DNA of 44,212 nt from VRUE01 sp963748075 (lineage in GTDB: Bacteria; Actinomycetota; Thermoleophilia; Solirubrobacterales; 70-9). Positions within the stretch are counted from its first letter, which is position 1. Every line of letters begins with the position of its first letter. Under the pieces are notes generated by a model that saw only the letters and a list, made by a program, of their open reading frames with translations, was not told where the DNA came from and searched no databases. Both the position numbers and the translations under genes were made by a program. Location: the NCBI GenBank assembly GCA_963748075.1, contig CAVVHQ010000045.1, forward strand, positions 1-44,212, written 5' to 3'. This document shows, piece by piece, positions 25,631 to 33,598 of the stretch.

Positions 25631-25776
25631 TGCTCGCCTCTCGCATCCGATACTCCCCCTGCTATGAAGTTGGATTGTGAAACCGGAATCGCCCTCCGCC
25701 TGGGACCCCGCGCGCGAATTCCTATCAGGTCAACGCAGCGTTTTCACAGGCCGCGTGTATAAAAGACGGTGCCACG
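25631..25776. promoter_or_regulatory. divergent nar / regulator promoter region with inverted repeat
   Basis: A 146-bp region between the narG start (minus) and the regulator start (plus), clearly more AT-rich than its surroundings. TTGTGAAA (25675-25682) and TTTTCACA (25741-25748) share a 7-bp inverted half-site (TGTGAAA/TTTCACA) about 60 bp apart, a possible pair of half-sites for the divergent regulator. TATAAA at 25758-25763 is a plausible -10 for the plus-strand gene. I see no convincing FNR box (TTGAT-N4-ATCAA). Confidence 0.4.
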
Positions 25777-26436
25777 ATGGATCTGCCCTCCGGTAGCAGC
25801 CACCTCCTCGGGCAGGCGACCCGGGCTCGGATCTTCGCTCAGCTGGTGGAGTGCCGGACGGCTGTGAGCACCGGGGAGGTGGCGAAGCGGGTGGGCAAAC
25901 ACCCGAACGGGGTTCGAAGGCACCTCAAGCGACTGCACGTAGCGGGCCTGGTCCAGCGGCTGCAGAGCAAGGGCACGAGAGGGCGCCCGGGCGATCTCTG
26001 GGCAGTCGCATCGGGCGCACGCCCCGGCGGGGGTGACCCGAGCGACTACACAAACCTGGCCCGCTGGCTCGCCCGCGCGACGCCGAGCGGCCCGACTCGC
26101 CTGCGCATCATCGAGAACACCGGGCGGGAGATCGGCCGCGAGCTGGCGCCGGCGACGACGAAAAGCCCCGTCGAGAGCTTCCGGGCGGTCTTCGCCGCCC
26201 TCGGCTTTCAGCCGATGATCGAGATGAACGACGGCGGCTTCACCTGTCGGCTGGAGAACTGCCCCTACCGGGCGTCGGTGCGCGAGAATCCCGATGTGAT
26301 CTGCACGCTGCACCGCGGCCTTTCCGCGGGACTGCTGTCGGAGCTCGATCCGAAGGCGAAGCTGACCCGGTTCGAGCCGCACGACCCCGACCGCGCGGGT
26401 TGTCTGGTCAGCGTCGAGGGGATGACGGGCGAGTGA
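25777..26436 (+). CDS. HTH transcriptional regulator with C-terminal cysteine cluster (probable Fe-S/NO sensor)
   Basis: A 219-residue protein. Residues 8-75 form a winged helix (LLGQATRARIFAQLV, STGEVAKRVGKHPNGVRRHLKRLHVAGLV, then a basic RGRPGDLW wing). The C-terminal domain holds C157-x4-C162-x13-C176 (with H179) and C209, resembling the ligand pattern of SufR-like and other DeoR/ArsR-type Fe-S regulators. It is divergent from narG and overlaps a hemerythrin gene by GTGA. A role in redox or NO control of the nar operon is inferred from position and cysteines; zinc binding is the alternative. Confidence 0.8.
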   Translation: MDLPSGSSHLLGQATRARIFAQLVECRTAVSTGEVAKRVGKHPNGVRRHLKRLHVAGLVQRLQSKGTRGRPGDLWAVASGARPGGGDPSDYTNLARWLARATPSGPTRLRIIENTGREIGRELAPATTKSPVESFRAVFAALGFQPMIEMNDGGFTCRLENCPYRASVRENPDVICTLHRGLSAGLLSELDPKAKLTRFEPHDPDRAGCLVSVEGMTGE

Positions 26437-26876
26437 AACGCGCTGAGGCGCTCCGCCCCCTCTCGCGCCAGCATCTGGTCGCGCTGCTCGCGGCGAAGAG
26501 GTTGCGCGAGGCCGAGGACCTGGCCGAGGCGAGGCGCGCATTCCTCGACTTCTGGCATGGTGACGGGCGGCTTCACTTCCGCGTCGAGGAGGAGGTGCTG
26601 CTGCCCACCTGGGCAGCTCACGGAGAGGTCGACCGCGCCGGCGTGAAGCGGATGCTCGACGAGCATCTGGTCATCCGCCGCGAAGCGATCCGGCTGGAAG
26701 CGGACGAGGTCGACCTGGAGGAGATCCGCGAGCTGGGACGGCTCCTGCACGACCACGTCCGCTTCGAGGAGCGCCGGCTGTTCCCGGAGGCGGAAGCCGC
26801 CCTCGACCCCGCCGCCCTCGCCCGCCTCGCGGCGGCGATCGAGGAGGCGGAAGGGGCTTCCTCGCCCGGTCGCTGA
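26433..26876 (+). CDS. hemerythrin HHE-domain protein
   Basis: A 147-residue four-helix bundle. The HHE ligands are visible as H14 (LSRQHLVAL), H48 with E52 (LHFRVEEEVLLP), H78 (LDEHLVIRRE) and H106/H108 with E112 (LLHDHVRFEERRLFP), enough for a di-iron site. The GTG start overlaps the regulator's stop, so the two are co-translated. HHE proteins bind O2 or NO, and in the ScdA/Ric (YtfE) group they act in Fe-S repair after nitrosative stress; this fits nitrite/NO made near a nitrate reductase. It lacks the extra N-terminal domain of ScdA/Ric proteins. Confidence 0.88.
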   Translation: MKRAEALRPLSRQHLVALLAAKRLREAEDLAEARRAFLDFWHGDGRLHFRVEEEVLLPTWAAHGEVDRAGVKRMLDEHLVIRREAIRLEADEVDLEEIRELGRLLHDHVRFEERRLFPEAEAALDPAALARLAAAIEEAEGASSPGR

Positions 26877-26960
26877 AGTCGGCGGCCGGCGGAATCGCCT
26901 CCGCAGCCTTCGGCTTTCCCGTAATGCATTCGTCACTTCTCTCGGAGAGACTGCCGGCCC

Positions 26961-27593
26961 GTGGCCCACCTGCTGGTAATCGCCAAGGCCCCGGCGCCGG
27001 GGCGCTCGAAGACTCGGCTCTGCCCGCCCTGCACCCCCGAGCAGGCTGCGGCGCTTGCCGAAGCGGCCCTGGCGGACACGCTCGCCGCCGTGGCGGAGAC
27101 GCCCTGCGACGGCCGCACCCTGGTCCTCGACGGCCCCCGCGGCGACTGGCTGCCAGAGAACTGCTTCGAGGTCGTTCCGCAGCGGGGCAGGGGGCTCGGC
27201 GAGCGCTTGGCGGCGGCCTTCTCGCAGCGCGACGAGCCGACCCTGCTGATCGGCATGGACACCCCGCAGGTCAGCCCCGACCTGCTCGGCGAGGCGCTCG
27301 AGCGGCTCGAGCGCCCGGGCGCCGACGCGGTGCTCGGGCTCGCCGAGGACGGCGGCTACTGGGCGATCGGCCTGCGCGCGCCGCAGCCGGCCGCCTTCGA
27401 TGGCGTGCCGATGAGCAGCCCGCGGACCGGCGCCTGCCAGCGGGAGCGGCTCCGCCGGCTGGGGCTCGCGGTGCGGGACCTGCCGACGCTGCGCGACGTC
27501 GACGACATCGACGACGCCCGCAGCGTCGCGGCCGAACGACCGCTGGGCGGCTTCGCGCGCGCGCTGGGGGAACTGGAGCCGATCCTTGTCTGA
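26961..27593 (+). CDS. DUF2064 / TIGR04282-type glycosyltransferase or nucleotidyltransferase
   Basis: A 210-residue GT-A-fold protein. It begins LLVIAKAPAPGRSKTRLCP, the family signature with a nucleotide-binding Lys/Arg loop. RGLGERLAAAF and LLIGMDTPQVSPDLL (metal Asp) follow, then LGLAEDGGYWAIGLR. The family is often named after arsenosugar synthesis, but no ArsS radical SAM partner is here, so that label should not be carried over. The TGA overlaps the next gene by 8 bases, starting a tight three-gene unit. Confidence 0.83.
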   Translation: MAHLLVIAKAPAPGRSKTRLCPPCTPEQAAALAEAALADTLAAVAETPCDGRTLVLDGPRGDWLPENCFEVVPQRGRGLGERLAAAFSQRDEPTLLIGMDTPQVSPDLLGEALERLERPGADAVLGLAEDGGYWAIGLRAPQPAAFDGVPMSSPRTGACQRERLRRLGLAVRDLPTLRDVDDIDDARSVAAERPLGGFARALGELEPILV

Positions 27594-28254
27594 GCTGAGC
27601 CTGCGCAGCGCCACCGATCTCTACGAGAGCGCGCTGGGCGACGGCCTCGTGCCGCTGGCGTCGGCCGATTACCACGCGATCGGGGACGACGGCACACGCC
27701 GTCGCCTGCCCTTCGAGCGCTGGCTGCAGCGGGCCGCCGACGAGGAGGAGCAGCTTCTGGAGTGGGCGGTGGGGCCGGTGCTCGACATCGGCTGCGGCGT
27801 CGGCCGGCACCTGGTCGCGCTCCAACGCCGTGGGGTGGGGGCGACCGGCGTGGAGATCTCCGTGCGGGCCGTGCAGATCGCCCGCGCCAGGGGCGGCGAG
27901 GTGATCGAGGGCTCGATCTTCGACGTTCCCGAGCGGACCAGCTGGGGGACCGCGCTGCTGCTCGACGGGAACATCGGCATCGGCGGCGATCCCGAACGTC
28001 TTCTCTCCCGGGTCGCTGGCCTTCTCTGTCCCGGTGGCAGGGCCCTGGTCGAGCTGGACCCGCCCCGCACGGAGACCCGCATGCTGCGCCTCAGGCTGGA
28101 GGGGCCGCACGACGTCAGCGACTGGATCCCCTGGGCCTGGGTGGGCGCCGACGCGATCGGCCCGATCGCGACCGTCGCCGGCCTTACCCTGGACGACATC
28201 TGGTCCACCGAGCAGCGCTGGTTCGCGCGGCTTCGCCGCGACCCGACTCCTTGA
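27586..28254 (+). CDS. class I SAM-dependent methyltransferase
   Basis: A 222-residue protein with a Rossmann SAM site VLDIGCGVGRHLVALQRRGV (motif I) followed by GVEIS (acidic loop). PGGRALVELDPP is the post-motif region. The TTG start overlaps the DUF2064 gene. The acceptor is unknown; the neighbours suggest a sugar, lipid-linked intermediate or small metabolite. Its TGA overlaps the TTG of the following membrane protein gene. Confidence 0.82.
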   Translation: MSELSLRSATDLYESALGDGLVPLASADYHAIGDDGTRRRLPFERWLQRAADEEEQLLEWAVGPVLDIGCGVGRHLVALQRRGVGATGVEISVRAVQIARARGGEVIEGSIFDVPERTSWGTALLLDGNIGIGGDPERLLSRVAGLLCPGGRALVELDPPRTETRMLRLRLEGPHDVSDWIPWAWVGADAIGPIATVAGLTLDDIWSTEQRWFARLRRDPTP

Positions 28255-29543
28255 CCTCGCAGGGGCGACTGGGGGGCGACAGGGTCCCCACCCTGATCGC
28301 CGCCGCGACGCTGCTGACGATCGCGGTCGGCCTGATCGCCCAGGCGGCCGGAATCGACTGGCACACGCGGGCGCAGCCGCTCACCCTCATCCTCCGGCCC
28401 AGGCTCTCGCCCTGGGCCGTGCTCGGGGTCGCCGTCCTCCTCGCCTCGCTCTACGCGGCCTGGCGCCTGTTCCGGGCGCAGGTCGGCGCGACCTGGTTCG
28501 CTCTCGCCGGCTTCGCGCTCACCCTGCTCACCAGGCTGGCGCTCAACGCGATGCGGATCGGCCCACCGGGCTGGTACGAAGTCTTCGTCGTCCGCGGGCA
28601 CGGGGAGGGGCGCACCGAGTATCTGCCGGCACTGCCCGAGCTGGAGCGGGGGGTCGGGCGGTTCCTCGGCCATTTCGACTCCCTGGTGGCCACCCTGCCG
28701 ATCCACGCCGCCGGCAACCCGCCCGGGCTGCTGCTCAGCATGGACGCGCTCGGGATCGACACCGCCCAGGGTCTGGCGGCGCTGACGATCGTGGTCGGGG
28801 CGATGGCGACGCCGGCGCTCTACGCGCTGGCGCGCCAGCTGTTCGGGGAGACGACCGCGAGGGTCACCGCGCTGCTCTTCGTCTTCGTGCCGACCTCGCT
28901 CCTCTACGGGGCCACCTCGGCCGACGCGATGTACGTGACGCCCGCGATGGTCGCGGCGGCCTGCCTGGTCTCGAGGCGGGCCCCGGTGGTCGCGCTCGGC
29001 GCCGTCGCGCTGGCGATCGCCTCGTTCTTCTCCTACGCGCTGCTCGCGATCGGCGCCTGGGTCGCGCTGGTGCGCTGGCGCCGCGACGGCCCGGCGACGG
29101 CGCTGCGGGTGGCGCTGCTCTGCGGCGCGACCGTCGTCGCCTTCTACCTGGCGCTCGAGCTGATCAGCGGCTTCGACGTCCTCGCCGTGCTGCAGGCGAC
29201 CGATCGCCGCTACCGCGAGGGCGTCGCCGACGTCCGCCCCTACCTCTTCTACCTGTTCGGCTCGCCGGCTGCCTTCCTGGTGATGCTCGGCCCCGTCGCC
29301 TGGTTCGCGGCGCGCTCGCTCGGCGCCCGGGAGACCACTGCGATCGCGCTCGCGGTGGTGGTCGCGGTCGCCGCGCTGGCCGGCTTCACGAAGGGGGAGA
29401 CCGAGCGCATCTGGATCTTCCTCGTGCCCCTGGCCTGCCTCGCCGCGGCGCGCTCGCTGCGGGCGGAGCGCCTGCCGCCGGTCCTCGTCCTGCTCACCGC
29501 GCAGGCGCTGCTGATCGAGGCCCTGTTCGCGACCAAGTGGTGA
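28251..29543 (+). CDS. polytopic membrane protein, GT39-like (putative)
   Basis: A 430-residue protein with about 10-11 hydrophobic segments. An early extracytoplasmic loop contains FDSLVATLPIHAAGNPPGLLLSMDAL, and FVPTSLLYGATSADAMY lies mid-protein. Both resemble GT-C glycosyltransferases of the ArnT/PMT (GT39) group in layout, although I cannot identify the catalytic Asp with certainty. The start TTG at 28251 overlaps the methyltransferase stop (TTGA). It probably uses a lipid-phosphate sugar donor such as the one the GT2 gene at 33599 could make. Confidence 0.7.
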   Translation: MTSQGRLGGDRVPTLIAAATLLTIAVGLIAQAAGIDWHTRAQPLTLILRPRLSPWAVLGVAVLLASLYAAWRLFRAQVGATWFALAGFALTLLTRLALNAMRIGPPGWYEVFVVRGHGEGRTEYLPALPELERGVGRFLGHFDSLVATLPIHAAGNPPGLLLSMDALGIDTAQGLAALTIVVGAMATPALYALARQLFGETTARVTALLFVFVPTSLLYGATSADAMYVTPAMVAAACLVSRRAPVVALGAVALAIASFFSYALLAIGAWVALVRWRRDGPATALRVALLCGATVVAFYLALELISGFDVLAVLQATDRRYREGVADVRPYLFYLFGSPAAFLVMLGPVAWFAARSLGARETTAIALAVVVAVAALAGFTKGETERIWIFLVPLACLAAARSLRAERLPPVLVLLTAQALLIEALFATKW

Positions 29544-29550
29544 GTGCGCC

Positions 29551-29594
29551 GCATCCGACCTTGACCACACCCCACTGGGGTGAAAGTCGGATGC
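29551..29594. terminator. bidirectional terminator hairpin
   Basis: A nested palindrome between two convergent genes. The outer arms GCATCCGAC (29551-29559) and GTCGGATGC (29586-29594) are perfect, and the inner stem CACCCC-ACT-GGGGTG spans 29568-29582. It serves the membrane protein gene on the plus strand and the epimerase gene on the minus strand. There is no U tract, common in high-GC actinobacteria. Confidence 0.7.
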
Positions 29595-29618
29595 CGCGCA
29601 CGGGTGGGGCTCGGTCGG

Positions 29619-30677
29619 CTAGTAGCGCAGCTCCGCGGTGGCGAACTCCCGCATCCCCTCCTCGAGGCCGACGGCGGCGGTGAAGCCGAGCCGAGCCGCG
29701 GCCCTGGACGTGTCGGCGAAGACGTGGCGGACGTCGCCGAGGCGGAACTCGCCGGTGACCCGCGGACTTGGCGCCTCCGGCCCCGCCGCCTGGGCGAGCA
29801 GGTCGGCCATCGTCTTGATCGAGCGCGGATTGCCGCTGGCGATGTTGAACGTGCCTTCGCTCTCGGCTTCGGGGTCGAGCGCGATCAGGTTGGCCCGGGC
29901 GACGTCGCCGACGTGGACGAAATCGCGCAGCTGGCCGCCGTCCTCGAAGACCGCCGGGGGGCGCCCGGCGGCGACCGCGCTGCGGAAGATGCTGGCGACC
30001 CCGGCGTAGGGAGTGTCGCGCGGCATCCGCGGCCCGTAGACGTTGTGGTAGCGCAGGGCCGTGAAGCGCACCTCCTCCTGCTCGCGGGCGAACAGCCCGC
30101 AGAGATGCTCCTGCTGGAGCTTGGTCGCGGCGTAGACGCTGCGCGGATCGAGCGGCGCGTCCTCGGGGACCGAGCGCGGCTCGAGCGGGTCGCCGCAGCG
30201 CGGGCAGGGCGGCTCGAAGCGACCGGCTTCGAGGTCGGCCCGGGCGCGGGGTGGGGGGCGCACCGGACCGTGACGCGGGCACTCGTAGCCGCCCTCCCCG
30301 TAGACGACCATGCTGCTGGCGAGGACGAGCGGGCCGCGGTAGCGCCGCGCCGCGAGCGCGGCGAGCAGCCGCGCGGTGCCGAGGTCGTTCGCCGCCACGT
30401 AGTCCGGCACCTCGGTGAAGTCTGTGCCGAGGCCGACCATCGCCGCCTGGTGGCAGACCGCGTCGATTCCGTCGAGCGCCGCCGCGACCGTATCGGGGTC
30501 GTTGAGGTCGCCGATCCTCACCTCGGCGGCGGGGTTGAGGTAGCCGGGGCGCCCGCTGTGCGCGGCGGGGTGCAGGCAGTCGAGCACGCGGACGTCGCGG
30601 CCGGCCTCGATCAGCTGGTCGACGATGTGGGAGCCGATGAACCCCGCCCCACCGGTGACGAGTACGCAGCCTGGCAC
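29619..30677 (-). CDS. NAD-dependent epimerase/dehydratase with zinc-ribbon insert
   Basis: A 352-residue extended SDR. The NAD motif is VLVTGGAGFIGSHIVDQL. Catalytic residues are SSMVVYGE and the YxxxK in SVYAATKLQQE, and DFVHVGDVA is the substrate-side motif. Between about residues 131 and 165 an insert with CPRHG ... CPRCGD has the four-Cys look of a small zinc ribbon, seen in a subgroup of actinobacterial sugar-nucleotide epimerases. The GTG start is divergent from the propeller lipoprotein. It probably supplies an activated sugar to the nearby glycosyltransferases; exact specificity is unknown. Confidence 0.87.
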   Translation of the reverse strand: MPGCVLVTGGAGFIGSHIVDQLIEAGRDVRVLDCLHPAAHSGRPGYLNPAAEVRIGDLNDPDTVAAALDGIDAVCHQAAMVGLGTDFTEVPDYVAANDLGTARLLAALAARRYRGPLVLASSMVVYGEGGYECPRHGPVRPPPRARADLEAGRFEPPCPRCGDPLEPRSVPEDAPLDPRSVYAATKLQQEHLCGLFAREQEEVRFTALRYHNVYGPRMPRDTPYAGVASIFRSAVAAGRPPAVFEDGGQLRDFVHVGDVARANLIALDPEAESEGTFNIASGNPRSIKTMADLLAQAAGPEAPSPRVTGEFRLGDVRHVFADTSRAAARLGFTAAVGLEEGMREFATAELRY

Positions 30678-30755
30678 CGGCGCAGCCTAGATGCTGGGTG
30701 GCGGGGTCGGCGCACGGTTCACAGACTTTTCATCCCCGGCTGCAAGGCTGGTGCG

Positions 30756-31811
30756 GTGCGTCTCGGCCTGTACCTGTGCGGCTTGAGCCTGCTCGCGGCC
30801 TTCGCCCTGGGGTGCGGGGGCGAGAGCGGGTTCCCGCGCGCCGCCGAGCCGGCCGACTCCCCGCCCCTCCGGGCCGAGCCGGCGGGGACCGTCGCGAAGC
30901 TGGGCGGGGAGCCCGAGGGAATGGCCTTCGACCGTCGCGCCGGCCTGCTCGCGGTGGCGCTGCGGGCTCCGAGCCGGCTCGACTTCGTCGACCCCGGCTC
31001 GCTCGCGGTCAAGCGGCGGGTGCCGCTGCCGGCGCCGGCCCGCCATCTGGCCCCGGCGGCGTCCGGCGCAACCCCCTGCCGACGGGCCGAAAAGTGGAAT
31101 CGGGGTGGGCATTTCGGCCCATCGGCCGCGGCGATCCTCGTCCCCGCCGAGGCCGCCGACGCGCTGCTCGAAGTCGCGCCGGGCGGGGTGCTCTCGCGCA
31201 CGGCGGTCGGCAACCACCCTCACGATGCCGCTGCCGCGACCGGCTCGGTCTTCGTCGCCGACGAGCACTCCGACCAGGTCTCGGTGCTGCGCGGCGGCCG
31301 CGACGTCGCCACCCTCGACGCGCCCGAGCAGCCCGGCGGGATCGCCGCCGTGGGCGACCGCTACATTGCCCTGGTGGCAGTCGCCGAGCGGGTTCTGCAG
31401 GTCTACGACGCCCGGACGCTGGAATCGCTCGGGAGCACCTCGGCCGGGACCGGCCCCACCCACGTCGTCGGCCTCGGCGAAGACGCCTACGTCGCCGACA
31501 CCGAAGGCGGGATGGTCCGCAAGTACCGGATCGGCCCCGAGCCGCGCCAGGTCGCTGTCGTGGGCGCCCCGGGCGCCCCCTACGGGATCGCCGCCGACCC
31601 CTGTCGCCAGCGGCTCTGGGTGACGCTCACCGCCGCCAACCGCCTGGTCGAGTACGCGGTCGGCGGGCGACGGCCGCGACGGGTCGCGACCTACCCGACG
31701 GTCCGCCAGCCGAACTCGGTCGAAGTCGACCCGCGCTCCGGTGACGTCTTCGTCGCCGGCGCCGAGGGCCGGCTCGAGCGGATCTCGCCGCGAAGCGGAG
31801 GGTCGCGGTGA
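30756..31811 (+). CDS. beta-propeller lipoprotein (YncE-like)
   Basis: A 351-residue protein with a lipoprotein signal peptide: basic start, hydrophobic core, lipobox FALG-C20. The rest is a run of four-stranded blades with repeated patterns such as AVGNHPHDAAAATGSVFVADEHSDQV, GPTHVVGLGEDAYVADTEGG and APYGIAADPCRQRLWVTLTAANRLVEY, typical of six- or seven-bladed surface propellers. Residues about 102-124 (GATPCRRAEKWNRGGHFGPS) break the blade pattern and coincide with a DNA palindrome. The start GTG at 30756 is chosen for the signal peptide. Its stop overlaps the next gene (GTGA), implying a partnership with the oxidoreductase. Confidence 0.82.
   Translation: MRLGLYLCGLSLLAAFALGCGGESGFPRAAEPADSPPLRAEPAGTVAKLGGEPEGMAFDRRAGLLAVALRAPSRLDFVDPGSLAVKRRVPLPAPARHLAPAASGATPCRRAEKWNRGGHFGPSAAAILVPAEAADALLEVAPGGVLSRTAVGNHPHDAAAATGSVFVADEHSDQVSVLRGGRDVATLDAPEQPGGIAAVGDRYIALVAVAERVLQVYDARTLESLGSTSAGTGPTHVVGLGEDAYVADTEGGMVRKYRIGPEPRQVAVVGAPGAPYGIAADPCRQRLWVTLTAANRLVEYAVGGRRPRRVATYPTVRQPNSVEVDPRSGDVFVAGAEGRLERISPRSGGSR
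31078..31126. repeat. 49-bp inverted-repeat insert within the propeller gene
   Basis: Arms of 15 bases (31078-31092 and 31112-31126, one mismatch) flank a 19-base loop. Core arms are GGGCCGAAA and TTTCGGCCC. The segment is read in frame and adds roughly 20 residues unlike the rest of the protein. It looks like a small palindromic mobile or REP-like unit inserted in a loop of the propeller, but I see no second copy in this window. Confidence 0.6.
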
Positions 31812-33097
31812 AGCTCCGCCCGCCGCGGCTGCCCGAGGAGCCGCCGCCCGGCCCGACCCGCCCGGGCTTCTGGCGCAGCCCCCTGCGCGGCCCCTGGCTC
31901 ACCTCGCTGCTCGGCTCGGCGCTGCTGCCGCTGGTGATCGTCTGCGCGGTCACCGGCTTCCTCTCGCAGGCCGCCTACGACCCCTCGCTCGGCGGCAACT
32001 CGCTGCTGCCGCGCGGCGGCCTCGGCATCGACATCTACTTCTTCTCCTGGCCGACCAGCCCCGCCTTCCTCTACGCGCTGACCCAGGGCCTGCACGTGAC
32101 CACCGGCCTGATCGCGATCCCGCTGCTGCTGGCGAAGCTGTGGTCGGTGATGCCGAAGCTCTTCGAGTGGCCTCCGGTCCGCTCGATCGCGCACCTGCTG
32201 GAGCGCGCCTCGCTGGCCCTGCTGGTCGGCGGCAGCCTCTTCGTCTTCCTCACCGGCCTGCTCAACATCCAGCTCTACTACCCGTGGCCGTTCAGATTCC
32301 TGACCGCCCACTACTACGGCTCCTTCGTCTTCCTCGCCGCCTTCGCCCTGCACGTCGGGCTGAAGCTGCCGACCGTGCTCAGGTCGTTCAGGGAGCGGGG
32401 GGTGCTGCGACCGCTGCGCGCCGACCTGCGCCACACCACCGCCGAGCCCTACCGGGAGGGGACGACGGCGCCGCTGGAACCGGAGGCGCCGACGATGTCG
32501 CGGCGGACGCTGATCGCCACCGTCGGCGCCGCCTCGGTCGGCGCCGGCTTCATGGGGGCGGCGCAGGCGATCGGAGGCCCGCTGCGCTCGCTGGGGCTGC
32601 TGGCGCCGCACAGCACCCAGGTCAGCGACGGGCCGAACGGGTTCCAGATCAACAAGACGGCGGAGTCGGTGGGGATCGAGCCGTCCCAGACCGGCAGGGG
32701 GTGGAGGCTGAAGCTCGCCGGGCAGAGCCGGGCCGAGCTGACCCGCGACCAGCTGCTGGCGATGCCGCAGCGGACCTACGACCTGCCGATCGCCTGCGTC
32801 GAAGGCTGGTCGACCACGCAGGCCTGGACCGGGGTGCGGCTGCGCGACCTGGCGGCCGCGGTCGGTGTCGACGACACCGACCAGGTGGTGGTCGAATCGC
32901 TGCAGAGCGCGGGGGCGCTGCGCAAGGTGACGCTCAGCTCCGGCCAGGTGGCCGACGAGCGCAGCCTGCTCGCCCTGCGGGTCAACGGCGCCGACCTGTC
33001 GCCCGACCACGGCTACCCGGCGCGGGTGATCGTCCCCGGCGCGCCCGGGGTCCACTGCACCAAGTGGGTCTCCTCGATGCAGTTCGAGGCCGCCTGA
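31808..33097 (+). CDS. cytochrome b - sulfite-oxidase-like molybdoenzyme fusion (YedZ/YedY-like)
   Basis: A 429-residue fusion. The N-terminal half has four hydrophobic helices (about 31-53, 85-108, 134-153, 168-190) with His96, His129, His168 and His182 as candidate heme ligands. Residues 231-256 form another hydrophobic segment preceded by SRRTL, a twin-arginine-like motif. From about 270 a sulfite-oxidase-fold Mo domain follows; the Mo-ligand Cys is C330 in LPIACVEGWSTTQAWTGVRL, and VHCTKWVSSMQF closes it. The layout suggests Sec insertion of the cytochrome and Tat export of the Mo domain. Substrate unknown; methionine sulfoxide reduction as in MsrPQ is one possibility. Confidence 0.83.
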   Translation: MKLRPPRLPEEPPPGPTRPGFWRSPLRGPWLTSLLGSALLPLVIVCAVTGFLSQAAYDPSLGGNSLLPRGGLGIDIYFFSWPTSPAFLYALTQGLHVTTGLIAIPLLLAKLWSVMPKLFEWPPVRSIAHLLERASLALLVGGSLFVFLTGLLNIQLYYPWPFRFLTAHYYGSFVFLAAFALHVGLKLPTVLRSFRERGVLRPLRADLRHTTAEPYREGTTAPLEPEAPTMSRRTLIATVGAASVGAGFMGAAQAIGGPLRSLGLLAPHSTQVSDGPNGFQINKTAESVGIEPSQTGRGWRLKLAGQSRAELTRDQLLAMPQRTYDLPIACVEGWSTTQAWTGVRLRDLAAAVGVDDTDQVVVESLQSAGALRKVTLSSGQVADERSLLALRVNGADLSPDHGYPARVIVPGAPGVHCTKWVSSMQFEAA

Positions 33098-33098
33098 G

Positions 33099-33596
33099 AT
33101 GGGCCGCCTGCGCGCGACCTACGGGGCCTCCCCGCTGCACGCGCTGGCGGTGATCGCGAGCTTCGCGGTGGCCGGCTACGGCTTCCTGCGGATCGCCGAA
33201 AGCCCCTCGGCGCTGGGCACCTTCATCTGGTTCGCGGCCGCGATCTTCGCCCACGACCTGCTCGCCTTCCCCTTCTACTCGACGCTCAACCTGATCGCCC
33301 ACCGCTCGCTGGTCAAACCCAGCGACGAATGGCTGGAGACTCGCCGGGTGCCGGCGATCAACCACCTGCGGGTGCCGACGATCCTCAGCGCCGTCTCCTT
33401 CGTCATCTTCTTCCCCCTGATCCTCGGTCTCAGCTCGACCAAGTACATGGAGTACACCGGCCAGAGCGCCGACGTCTTCCTCGGTCGCTGGCTGGGCATC
33501 TGCGGCGCCCTCTTCCTCGGCTCGGCGCTGATCTACGCGATCAGGTTGCGGCGGGCCGGCGGCTCGCCCGGCGAGCCCGAGCCGACCGGGAGCTGA
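33099..33596 (+). CDS. four-helix membrane protein of unknown function
   Basis: A 165-residue protein one base after the oxidoreductase stop. Hydrophobic segments lie at about 13-32, 40-60, 93-111 and 130-148. H52 in AAAIFAHDLLAFPFY and H67 in LIAHRS could be ligands. I do not recognise a family. Tight spacing suggests an accessory subunit of the cytochrome/molybdoenzyme. The next gene starts 2 bases after its stop. Confidence 0.7.
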   Translation: MGRLRATYGASPLHALAVIASFAVAGYGFLRIAESPSALGTFIWFAAAIFAHDLLAFPFYSTLNLIAHRSLVKPSDEWLETRRVPAINHLRVPTILSAVSFVIFFPLILGLSSTKYMEYTGQSADVFLGRWLGICGALFLGSALIYAIRLRRAGGSPGEPEPTGS

Positions 33597-33598
33597 GC

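Noticed and set aside
26961..27593. Arsenosugar biosynthesis function
   Set aside because: The family label comes from clusters with the radical SAM enzyme ArsS, which is absent here.
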